This document shows, piece after piece, positions 26,840 to 37,900 of a stretch of 64,000 nucleotides of DNA. The notes under the pieces were generated by a model, which ran no database searches, was not told the origin of the DNA, and saw only the letters and a program-made list of their open reading frames with translations. Position 1 is the stretch's first letter. Each line of letters opens with the position of its first letter. The DNA lies in assembly GCA_964030475.1 (NCBI GenBank), contig CAXIPT010000004.1, forward strand, positions 1,293,106 through 1,357,105, read 5' to 3'. The translations under genes and the position numbers were made by a program. This stretch comes from Tethya wilhelma. Lineage: Eukaryota; Porifera; Demospongiae; Tethyida; Tethyidae.

Positions 26840-27943
26840 ATCAACTTAGACTTTGGCATCATAACATGCTTCTTTGATGGAATGGATGCTTACGAAAAGG
26901 AATGGCTACAGCTCATATTCCCCATTTATCTCATAATCATCAGTATTTTGGTGATCGTTCCTTGTAAATTATCAACAAAAGTCGCTAAAGTCTTTTCACA
27001 TACCGATCCAGTTGCTGTACTGGCTACTTTAGCTCTACTTTCCTATGCCAAATATCTGCGACTGGTTGTAAATGCATTCTCAGCAGCAACACTAGAGTAT
27101 CCTGATGGTACCCGAGAGAGTGTGTGGCTGATTGACGCAAACGTTAGTTTTTTGAAAGGAAGACACATAGGACTCTTTGTCGTAGCTCTTCTGATAGCTC
27201 TTCTCGGCATTGCTTTCACTTGTATCATTTTCCTTTATCAGTGGCTCCTGAAACCCTCAGACAAGAAGGCTTTCAAATGGATCAAAGCCTCCGTTTTGAA
27301 TCAGTTTATGGAATCTTACTCTACCTCTAATGACTTGAAACATCGATACTGGACTGGATTGCTACTTTTTGTTCATGTTTTCTTTTATACTGTTTCTGCT
27401 CTTAGTAGACATCCAGAAAGCAATTTGCTATTGATAGTATGCGTACTGCACTGCTGTCTTTTGCTTAAGTTCATGCTTCCTGGTACCAAAGTTTACAAAT
27501 TGTGGCAACTGGACTTGCTTGAAGTTTCGTTCATTTTCAACTTATTGTTTTTCTCTGTCGGCTCTCTCTATATTCAAGCTCGCTCTGGAAACCAAGAAGC
27601 TCTTGCCTACATTTCCACTGCTGTTGCTTTTGTCATGTTCTTAGTTATCATAATCTATCATTTGTATGCTTTTGTACTGCCTGAAAAAGTAAAAGCCAAA
27701 TTCGACTCCTCCACTGATAAACTAAAGAAGTCTATTTTACGTTTACGGTTTCGTAGTTTTGTTTATGTTCAGAAGTCTACCAAAGACTCAAAAAGCACCA
27801 AAGATGACCATCATGAGCTGCATGAGTTGGAACCAGAAAAGGATTTAAAGAATACAGAGACAGAAGTATCGGCTAAGCCAACTACTGATGAAAATGTTTA
27901 CACAGAGGAAAGTGGGGAAACTAGCTACTGCCACACACATTGA
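26840..27943 (+). CDS. Divergent membrane-half paralogue of the beta-helix receptors
   Basis: Encodes the multi-pass membrane part of the family but no beta-helix. The open frame starts at ATC 26840 (INLDFG); the first Met is at 26882 (MDAYEKEW), giving 353 residues. Conserved family motifs: DGMDAYEKEWLQLIFPIY, VAVLATLALLSYAKYLRLV, VWLIDANVSFL, HRYWTGLLLFVH and AYISTAVAFVMFLVIIIYH. Relative to the paralogues only scattered residues match, so this copy is much older than the other three. The tail is charged and lacks the LLP ending. Just upstream, TTTGTAGCATAG reads VA-stop where the paralogues have IAW. The same bases make a plausible splice acceptor (pyrimidine-rich tract then TAG), so it is either the last exon of a spliced gene or a 5'-truncated pseudogene. 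The otherwise clean frame favours an expressed exon. Confidence 0.65.
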   Translation: MNLDFGIITCFFDGMDAYEKEWLQLIFPIYLIIISILVIVPCKLSTKVAKVFSHTDPVAVLATLALLSYAKYLRLVVNAFSAATLEYPDGTRESVWLIDANVSFLKGRHIGLFVVALLIALLGIAFTCIIFLYQWLLKPSDKKAFKWIKASVLNQFMESYSTSNDLKHRYWTGLLLFVHVFFYTVSALSRHPESNLLLIVCVLHCCLLLKFMLPGTKVYKLWQLDLLEVSFIFNLLFFSVGSLYIQARSGNQEALAYISTAVAFVMFLVIIIYHLYAFVLPEKVKAKFDSSTDKLKKSILRLRFRSFVYVQKSTKDSKSTKDDHHELHELEPEKDLKNTETEVSAKPTTDENVYTEESGETSYCHTH

Positions 27944-28969
27944 ATAGTATGCTGTAGCTAAATGGTTGATACGTGTATGCATAATGTTATGCTATACATT
28001 ATTATTAATTTTGTACGGTTATTGAATTTTGTACAAGCATGCTGTTGTTGGCTTACCAGCTGTAGAAATAATTATAGTGATATCACCCATTCACATATAT
28101 ACATCCTAGTCTTAATTGTAGTAGCTACTATAATTATGTATCGCATGTTTCCAAAATTCCTGATTTATGCAATGCTATGATTGTATAGTCAGGGCTGATC
28201 CTTTTCACATTTGTGTCATCGGATTCTTTTATTTAGTACTTTTAAATAAGCTTATGCTTGTAGAACTTTCTTGTAATTATATAGGATGTAGGAATTTAAT
28301 TTATGTTGCAGCCGAGAATAGNGGCAATGGCAGAAAAATCCATTTTAGAGAGCAACTAAATTTGACCTTTGACCCTTTTGAGCAATAATCAGCCATTTTG
28401 AGACCAAATCCTCTCGGCTTTGAGATAGTATCATGAGTTTGTATGAGCCTATGAATATCATTACTGTTTTAGTGTGATCCCCGCCCACTCAAAAATCTCT
28501 AACCTTAAAGTGGTAATATTTATCGATTTTTGATACAGTATGTTTTCGATCATAGTAGGTCTATTGCTTTCTGTTCTCACTTTTGAGTGTACTCTTGGAT
28601 ATAACTAACCTTCTGACAGAAGATGAGGCTTCTGGTGTATTTTGCATCACCTTGTCCAGTGAACTGAACATGGCGGCTGTACTGTTTATTAGCAGGGGAT
28701 TTGAAGTCTAGCCCAGTTTGATGGCATATATAGGTTTACAAAGTTTTAAAGAATAGGATTTAAATAAAGGAGCTTCAGAATGACTATCACAAGAATAATA
28801 ATATATGAACATTCAAAAAACCTATAAAACGAGGACATTTTTCTCCCTATGATCTAGTACAAACCAGACCGGATGCGCGAATCAGGTAAAATTGAGGTCT
28901 TAGTGCAGACTGTAATTAGTCTAGCTATTTGAGCTGTTCTTTTTTATAATTAAATATAATGTTATGCAG
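27944..28969. other. Intergenic spacer
   Basis: No gene or clear repeat seen. An N is at 28322. A possible non-coding first exon ends at about 28894 (GCGAATCAG followed by GTAAAA), just before the coiled-coil gene. Confidence 0.4.
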
Positions 28970-31900
28970 GAAACGAAGAAGATGTTCATAGAGGCTTGGA
29001 AAGTGGTGAGTTTTGTTGTAAATTATAAAATGTTAAATGTAGCCCTATCATAATATGTACGTATATACAGGATTGGGTCGACTGTCCCATAGACACATTA
29101 CAAAATGTTTACCAGCATAAAAATAATTTAGCTAGCATTACAAAGTGAAGTCTCCAAGGTTGTTTAGAAGCTCTATGCTATGACCAATTTTTAAGTACAT
29201 GCAAGGCCTAAAACTAGGCCCAGATAAATAATGCTTTTTTTGTGCCTATAATTCCTTTCGTCAATGCCAGCAAACCTTGCCTATAATGCTTTCAAAATGT
29301 ACATATAACTCCATTTATTTCTTACATAAATTCAACCTTACGATATAGAAATTGAGTAAAAATACATGAAGACAAACACATCAGTATAATAATTATATAC
29401 AATAAAAACATGTACAACATTATAATAACGCCCTATAGCCGTTGGTCCCGGGGGACCTGCATGCGTTCATTAGCCCTAGGCTATTTGCAGGCCCTCGTTA
29501 GCCACAATTGTGGTAAACCCGAAGGGACACTTAAAAAAAAACAAAAAAAAATAAACAAACTCAAAGACAGTTGCTGCATGACTCTCACAGTTAGACAACA
29601 CCTCAGTGACCCATACTCAGTGGTCTGTTGTTATATTGTAACATCACCGAAGCTTGTATGTAGTCTTCGAGAGCAGATTCTTGAGCTGGCTTAAATGTAT
29701 TTGCTAACATTGAGAAAACTCTTTCAGCAGCAGAGGATGGTTGAATTAGAGTTTAATACTTGCAAGCTCTAGACCAATTCGGTAAGCGATGTTCTTCGTT
29801 CTTCCACCATACTATTGGGTCAATGGTTGGACTAACATCTTCTGCTACAGAGAGGTAGTCAGGAAGCTCTGCACTGCTAAACTGTGGAATAGGCCTTGGC
29901 AAATTATTCTCAAAAGTTTATTATTGTATTCTTTTATTCCCAAACTTTGAGCCCATTATCCGTTTCACCCAGCCTATTATTCTTGCATTATTCTTAGGAA
30001 AAAACACAATTTTAGTATAAATTCATCAAAATATAACAATTTTTAGTGACATTTAAAGTCCTGCATGGGTATTTTTTTTTCAAAAAGTTTACACATCAAA
30101 TACAGTTGATTTTCATTTTCTTTGCAATTGTTGTAATGCTCTTAGGGTTAAGATTTAAAAAGCCTATAGAATTGATTGCTAATCTTCTTTAGAGAACTAC
30201 CTACAATATCTGTGATGATGCACCCAGTAATTCAGTTTTTTTGGCACTTAAGCAGTGCGAATTTTTACCACAAAACTGAGAATTTGCCTATAATTATTCC
30301 CAAAGTATAGCCTATTATTCTCACAGATTCAATGTGTACCTATTATTCTCAACGGGAATAATTTGCCAAGGCCTACTGTGGAAAAAATTATAGGACGCAG
30401 CTGCAGGATTATATAAATTTTAAACACTACAGGGTAGAAACTATATTATTACAGACTGGTTATATTCCCTACAAAAAGGTTGATTAGCAGCTACAATCAT
30501 GCATTGTAATGCTAGAGTAACTAATGCACATGTGCATTAAATGCCACGTGGATAGATAATGCAGAAGAGTGCTACGTTGAAGTACATGAATTTACTAAGT
30601 TTTAAGGTTTTCTACTCGTTGTTTAATCTTAGTTTGTGATTAAAACTAGTATCAAAGAACGTAGTTCGATCCCTTGAAAAGGACTTACCTTGCGCTGTCA
30701 ACACGGTTTCCAGAAAAAAACGTGTTCATCAAGTAAGTCAATTCAGTAGTACGTAAGTATACATAAGTATACTTAAGTATGTTAGGAAAACAAAAATGGC
30801 ACTATTGTGGCTTCCCACTAGCGCTTTCTACGAATGCCTAGTGACGTTTCTATGAGGTTTAGGCCTTGCATGCAGTTAATTGGTATAATCTGTTAGGAGA
30901 GCCTTTGAGCAAGTCTGAAGGCTTAAATTTAATTGTTTTACTAGATTTTTATGGTGATATCATTAATTTTATACAATGTCATATTTATAGTATTCCTATT
31001 AGGAGACAGTCAGCCCATTCCTACTATACGTATACTATTGTACGTATTCCTACACTATTTTTAAATAAAATTTTACTATATTTATTATAATAAAACAATG
31101 CATATAAATATAATCTATCTATATAGCAAAGGGTTGAATATGTGGAACAGCAGAAAAAATATGCAGAGGTAAGTACTAGTCATGTAATAACACTGTTTAT
31201 TATACAAGTAGTATAAAATAACCAGTGTATAGGAATGGGCAGTGCTGTAAAAAGTTGGAACAAAGTATGTCTCAATTTCGGCACATGACTCACATGACTA
31301 CTTCATTTTTATATTGTTGTAAAATAAATTAATGGTTTGAGAATGCTTATCAGCAACAGTATTATAAATAATAATGGTTCAAATTTCTGCCAATCTTATC
31401 ACTGGGCTAAACAATGGAATAAAGTATATAGATCGAGGCAGGCAGGATTAGATTACAGGCCAAGACATGAGCACAAAAAAAAAATTATGAAGTAGTCATG
31501 TGCCGAAATTGAGACATACCTTGTTCCAATACTTTTTACAGCACTGCCCATTCCTACACTGGTTATTTTTTGAAATTTTTACTACTTGTTCATTCACTTT
31601 TTTCAGCACTGCAGTGTGAAGACTATAGAGACTGGTTATAGTCCCTACAAAAAGCTTGAGAGTAGCAGCTGCATGCACTTTAATGCTAGAGTAACTAATG
31701 CGCATGCGCTTAGTATATAAAATCATGTACTTCAACCATAGCACTCTTCTTGTGGGTAAAGTTCAAAGGTCATTATCCACGTGCCATTAACGCGTAAGTT
31801 TTAAAGCTTTCTAGTTTTTGTTTAGGCTTATTAATTTTGTGATGAAAACGAGTATCAAGGAACCTAGTTCCCTTGAAAAGGACTTACTTTGTGCTGTCAA

Positions 31901-34900
31901 AGTTGGCTAAATACTTTCTGGTTCTCTGGAAGCGGTGTTCAAGTAAGTCAGTTAGTACGTAAGTACGTTAGGAGAACAAAAATGGCACTATTGTGGCTTC
32001 CCTCTAGCGCTCTCTACGAGTGCCCAGTGAAGTTTCTGTGAGTTTTAGGCCATGCATGCAGTTGGTAATATGTTGTGGAGAGTCTTTGAGCAAGTTTGAA
32101 GGCTTAACTTTCAAGTGTTTTGATAGATTTTTATGGTGCGGATAAAATTATCATGCATAAGGTAGTACGTATAGTAGGAATGGACCGACTGTCCCATAGA
32201 CACAATACAAACTGTTTATGCTCATAAACTTTCAGAGAATGACAGCTAAGCCTTCAGACATGGATTAAAGCCTCCCTTGGATAGTTTTCTAAGTGCATAC
32301 ATCAACAAAACTCACAGAAACTTTCTAGAGCACTCAGGAGAGAGCGCTGGCGGGAAGCCAGAACAGTGCAATTTTGTTTTCTTCTTCCTTCCTAACTGAC
32401 AAACTTGAACGCAATTTCCAGACAAACAACTTGAAAGGCATTCAGCCAGCTTTACCTGTACAGTGCAACTTGACTTCATCCGAACTACATCCTTTTATAC
32501 TCGTTTGGTGCCTAAAAGCTATATAACATACAAAATCTAGGCATTTTAAAGCCATCTTAATGTAGGTAAAGGTCGTCAACAGACCCCGTGGTTTGCATGC
32601 ATATAATGCGCATGCACATCCAGTGTACTAGTCTTGAAAGCAGTAGCATGCTTTTTGTACAGACTGACCAGTCTCTGATAGCTTATATTCCATTGCAGTT
32701 GAGCACCTTAGTGTTGGGAAAAGTGAACAAACAAGTATAGTAAAAATTTCATAAAAATTAGCAGTGTAGGAATGGACACTGCTGCAAAAAGAAAGGAAAC
32801 AAGGCTGGGACTTTAAATTTCGGCACATTTATTTATGACTTAATTGGAATCAGAATTTTAATCATGATTCTATAATTATTATCATACCTACGGTATACGT
32901 ATAGTAGGAATGGGCCGACTGTCCCATAGACACAATTAATTAGGCCTTTGCAAATTATGCTTAATTTTTTGCCCATTATGCTATGCTCTAATGCTCACAA
33001 TTTCACCTATTATGCTCCACAATTTTACCTATTATGCTCAAGATTTTCCTGTTAAAATCCATTATTTGTCATGCGTTCGTACAAAATACACAACATTCGC
33101 CAAGATATATCCAGATCTTTTTTGATTTCAATTTGACACAACGGCTGTTAGGATAAGATGCAATTGTTAAGCAATATTATAAGGTGACTTATCTAGAATA
33201 AACTATGTATTGATTATTCAAACCTACAATAGTTAGTATGAAAGTGTTCAATCAATAATTTTTGCTCAAATTATGCCAGGAATTCACCTATTATGCCAGC
33301 ATAATTCTCTGATTCTAATGCTTACCTATTATGCTCAAAATAATGCTAGCATAATTTGCAAAGGCCTAGACACAATACAAAATGTTGGTCAGCATAAAAA
33401 TCTAGTCAAATTAACCTTCAAAGTTGCTCAGAGAGTTCTTACAAACAGATTATACTAACAGCATGCAAGGCCTAGGACTAGGCTTGAGGCTAATGTGCTC
33501 ATAAATTTGAGCATTATTCCATTTTGCAGTGCCTTGAAATAACCACATTATTCCTGCAAATTTTCCTATTATTCTTTTAATTTCTATTACCGTATACCGC
33601 TTAATTTTCGCGGATTACGCTATTGCAAATTTTCGTTGAATAAGTTTCGCGGATTGATATCAATCGTGTGCGCATGCATATGAGCACGCAATTTTTCGTT
33701 GAACAATTTTCGCGGATAACGTTCCATCCGCGAAAACCGCAAAAGTTAAGTACTACGAAAATTAAGCGGTATACGGTATTATTCCTGATTTTTGAGACTC
33801 ACAACTGTAAATATAATCATTTCTGATCCAGTAGAAACACAACTGTGCTCTCTTTTTTTGTGTTTCAATGGCTTCATCGCTAGATTTACCGCTTGATTCA
33901 TCAGGTAGAGTCTCTAGATCACTGCCATCCTTGACTGAGATGACCTTTGACCCATATGGTTTGAGTTGTCACGCCCTTAATTGCCACACCCTCTTTGATC
34001 GTCTTTGAAGAGCGCTCTGTCTGTACTCCGTCTGTACAAACAATGCTAACTGTACCTGAACTTGAACTCAAAGCCATCTGTGCCTCTCCATGAGGTCTAA
34101 GGCCAAGGCACGAGTAATTTTTCGTAATTTAGCTACATTTCAGTCTCCCGTTTATTCCTTCCAAAATCAATTATTCCCCATTATGCTCAAAGGTACTATT
34201 ATTCCGGAAATTATGCCCGCACATTCGCCGCACCCCTACCTAGGACTCACAAAAACTTTCCCCAGCACTCGTAGAGAGCGCGCTAATGACTATATACTTA
34301 ATTTTTTGTGCCCAACTCTTACTCAGGTACATTAAGGACTGGGACTAAACGCGCTAACGCGCATTGCGCTTAATGAAGAATGAATATGCAAATTTTTACG
34401 TGGTGATCACGTGCGCCAGTAGTACTTTGTACAACGCCCACTAATAATGGCCGTATGTCAGCTAAAAACCAAGACGAGTTTTAGGCGGTAGGTAAAAAGT
34501 GCTTGACAAGGCTTGGTACTACGCTAGTTGAACTCTATTGGGTATAAAGAGCTACCAAACTTATATTCATGGCGATGGATCAACCCTAAAGTGAGTTATG
34601 ACAATAAATATAGGCTCTTGTGTATGGTAAATTAAGCTTTTTATATAACTCACCGTTGGTGAATTCAGCTGCCTTAAATATAAGTTTGGTGTTTGTTCAG
34701 ATCCTATAGACTATATACTGAGCAAGTTGAAATAAGCTTAGCGGGGAGTTTTATCTACCGCCTATTTCAATTTTGCCGTTCGAGGTACCTGAAGAGATGA
34801 AGCCATATCTCTACATGTGAATATGGTGGGCGGGGCTAGTATGACGTCATGTTCTTAGTAGGGGGTACCCTCCATTATAGAAAAGGTTTGGTGTAAATGG

Positions 34901-37900
34901 GTACTGTAGCTTTAGAGATATGAGCCTTTAGTTAAGCATAAAATATCACTCAAAAATTGCTGGTCCCGGTCCTTAATGCACCTGAGTATACATTACTGTG
35001 TACCTATATTCTACATACTTGTTACTTTATCCAAATTAGTCAAGTGATTACTTGCATTGACTCATGAGCACTTATTTTTTTCTCGGGTAAGCGTGTCCAG
35101 AATTTGCCAATCAGCTCTAAACATGCAGGAAATTTGGCCATTTATGAACTATGATGTCATTTACAATGATGTCATACAATTAAATTGCTGACTAAGAATT
35201 TTCGTCGTTAAATTTATGCCAAAGTTTGAATTCTGTCTCTGTGGATGTCCAAGCCCAATTAGAAGACTTTTTTCTTGTTGTTTAACCCTTTAGGGCCCGG
35301 ATTATTTATGCATACTTAATTAGACTTTATGAATATTAAATTAGCTTTGTCTTTTGTATATTTTTGTTCTTGCTATAACCATAGCTGCTCTCTTTCTTCA
35401 CTAGTTTTACTTAGCTATGGTTGGACTAAGCCATAACTGTATCAATTCTCTTCTAAGTTAGCATTTGTTTACTTCAAACGCTTGCAAAAACGGAAGCAGT
35501 CAAAGTTCGCCAAATTACTAGCAAACTTTTGGCTTTTTTTCTAGCTAGCAAAGCAGGACTACAGAAGCGGTTAGCTGCAGGTATAGCCTAAGCCTCCTTG
35601 CACCTCCATAACTAGCGTCAAGCTTCTCCTGCAAAGCACTAGGAAAAAAACGTGAGTTTAAAACCGACTGTCTCGATCGTGACGCAAACGCGACCTTTGA
35701 CTTCTAACGTGTATATCGCCACACCCACTAATTAGATCTGGGTCACACTTGGTATTTTACTAGTGCACTACCTTACCTAATTGCATAGCGAGTCTAGAGC
35801 TCACAGCTCAAACGCCATGGCTAGAATAAAAAATATGCGATTAGTTGCAAAAAATCGCGACCGTTGAATACGCGCATGCGGATTTATTCGCTATCGGCCC
35901 TAAAGGGTTAATTAGGCTTCTTATATGCTATAGAATAAAAACAAGCACTTAAATCGTGATTGTTGAGAACTTAGAAATTTAATGAGATTCATGATATTAA
36001 TTCATGCATGTAGATGAACAAGTAATACATAAATGTGGGTGTTTCTTAGCCTCGATCCCAGGCCCCTCCCTTTAGCTTTTTTTGCAAAAAAGCACAGCAG
36101 AGGGCCTGGTCGCCAATCTCACGTGAGTGACGTAAAGGATAGACATCGGTAGACAGGTAAAAAATTGCGCCCATGCAAAAATTGATGGTGACGTTGCGAG
36201 CGCTCACGTGTAATAGCTTTCTATGACTTTTACTCAATATTTTTGCAGCAGAAAATACAGCCAGCAGAACAAAGACCAGGTATATTTACTTGTATTAGCT
36301 GAATTCATAGTCTACGGATAAAAAAGTAACTCAAAAGCCTAGGCAAGAGGCCTCGAGGCTTGTAGCCATCGTGACAGCCCAAGCACGTTTTACTAGCCAA
36401 CTACTGCTAAATACAACAAGCCTCCTAGTTAACTACTTTCTTTTTTCACAGTTACCTGACCCTCCTATCTCGATCTCACAGACTGTAAAATTCTTTTGAA
36501 AGCTGTTGGCAAAAACCTGGGAAAGAGCGTACTCTCAACCATACGTTGTAATCGCCAATGACGTATGTCATGTGAGATTGGCGACCAGGCTCCCCCCTTT
36601 CCTTTCCGTACTATCTGAGAGGGGGGAGCCTGGGAACGAGGCTAGGTGTTTCCTGCAATGTCCTCCATTTGTATTACAATTTCTGGTAATGTGGCATTTT
36701 TGTCCAAGACTGCTGTAATCTACGCAAACTTGTACACGTTAATTTTTGTGCATACTTGTGAGCTGTTTGTGGCTTAATTACGTAATCACCGCTTCCGTGA
36801 AAGAGCGCCTTTAAATAACTCAAGCTTTTTGTAGAGACTAAGTTCAGCCTACATGCCATTAGGCAGCTGCTCAGTAGCTATATGTAATGAAAGTGATACT
36901 GAATGCATTTTAGTCTTCAAATTGCAATCTAACAAGAAATTTGTTCCCTTTGGGCAACTTACAGCAAGCTTTTCAAGTCCAGGAGGCTGGTGGTCAGTTT
37001 TCCGCCAGATGGCCAAATGTCGAGCATATCAAAATCGCGATCATACAGTATTGCTTCTGTACTTTAGAACATGAACTACCTAGCTATATTTTTTATCCAT
37101 GCGCAGCATTTCGATTTTTCACAAATTTCGCCCTAAATTATTAAACAGAGAGAGTCATATGGAGAAGTTTTGTACAAATTGGGACATGCCTACCTATAGG
37201 TGTAAATAGGCCAACACTTTGAAGCAGAAAGTGCTAACGAGTGACAATGAGCTACCTTTAACTTCATGTCTGTACATTTCTATGGAGAAATTTTCTTTCT
37301 AAATTGGGCAATGGCGTCATTTAGAACAGAATCTTATCGTTTGAAATCATGTCACACAGATTCTACACTCTTTAGGGAACATGAAAGTGAATTGGAATTT
37401 TTTGTACTCATACAGAAGCTGAGATATGGTTGGCTAAAGGGTCACACCTCAGCCTTTCCCCATAGAAATCAATACAAATATCAAATTTCTTTATTTTCAA
37501 GTTGGCGCAAAAATGGGGACAGGTATAGCTTAGTTTTTCATATCAATGGAAAGCACTTAGCCTACACAACAACCCTGTAAAGTTAATATTTTTGTTTAGA
37601 GGCCAGTAAAAAGGTTATTATTCAGTAAAGATCTTTGCAATATATTTTCCCCCATACCCCAATCCTAATATTCAGCGCGAACTGGTGTGAATGTCCTCCT
37701 ACTTCTTCATATGTGTACTTATGACTTCCTCAATCAATGGACCTTGAACTCTGGTACTCTTTCCGCCAAATGGAGCTGAAGTTAGGAAGTTTTTACTTGC
37801 TCTGCAATCGTTACAATACAAAATTTTGCATATTAATAAGTTGCAAATTAGGCTTGTACTTTTTATGTAGCACAGCTGCATGTCACTGTTAGTACCCGGC

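Noticed and set aside
31496..31744. Open frame ending KKYWNKVCLNFGT as a gene
   Set aside because: It is the end of a foldback element read as protein; its only match is the transposon-derived tail of the gene at 14373.
36249..36279. Extra exon of the coiled-coil gene (QKIQPAEQRP)
   Set aside because: Has splice-like borders but is 31 bases and would put the next exon out of frame with an early stop. It also lies inside a mobile element.
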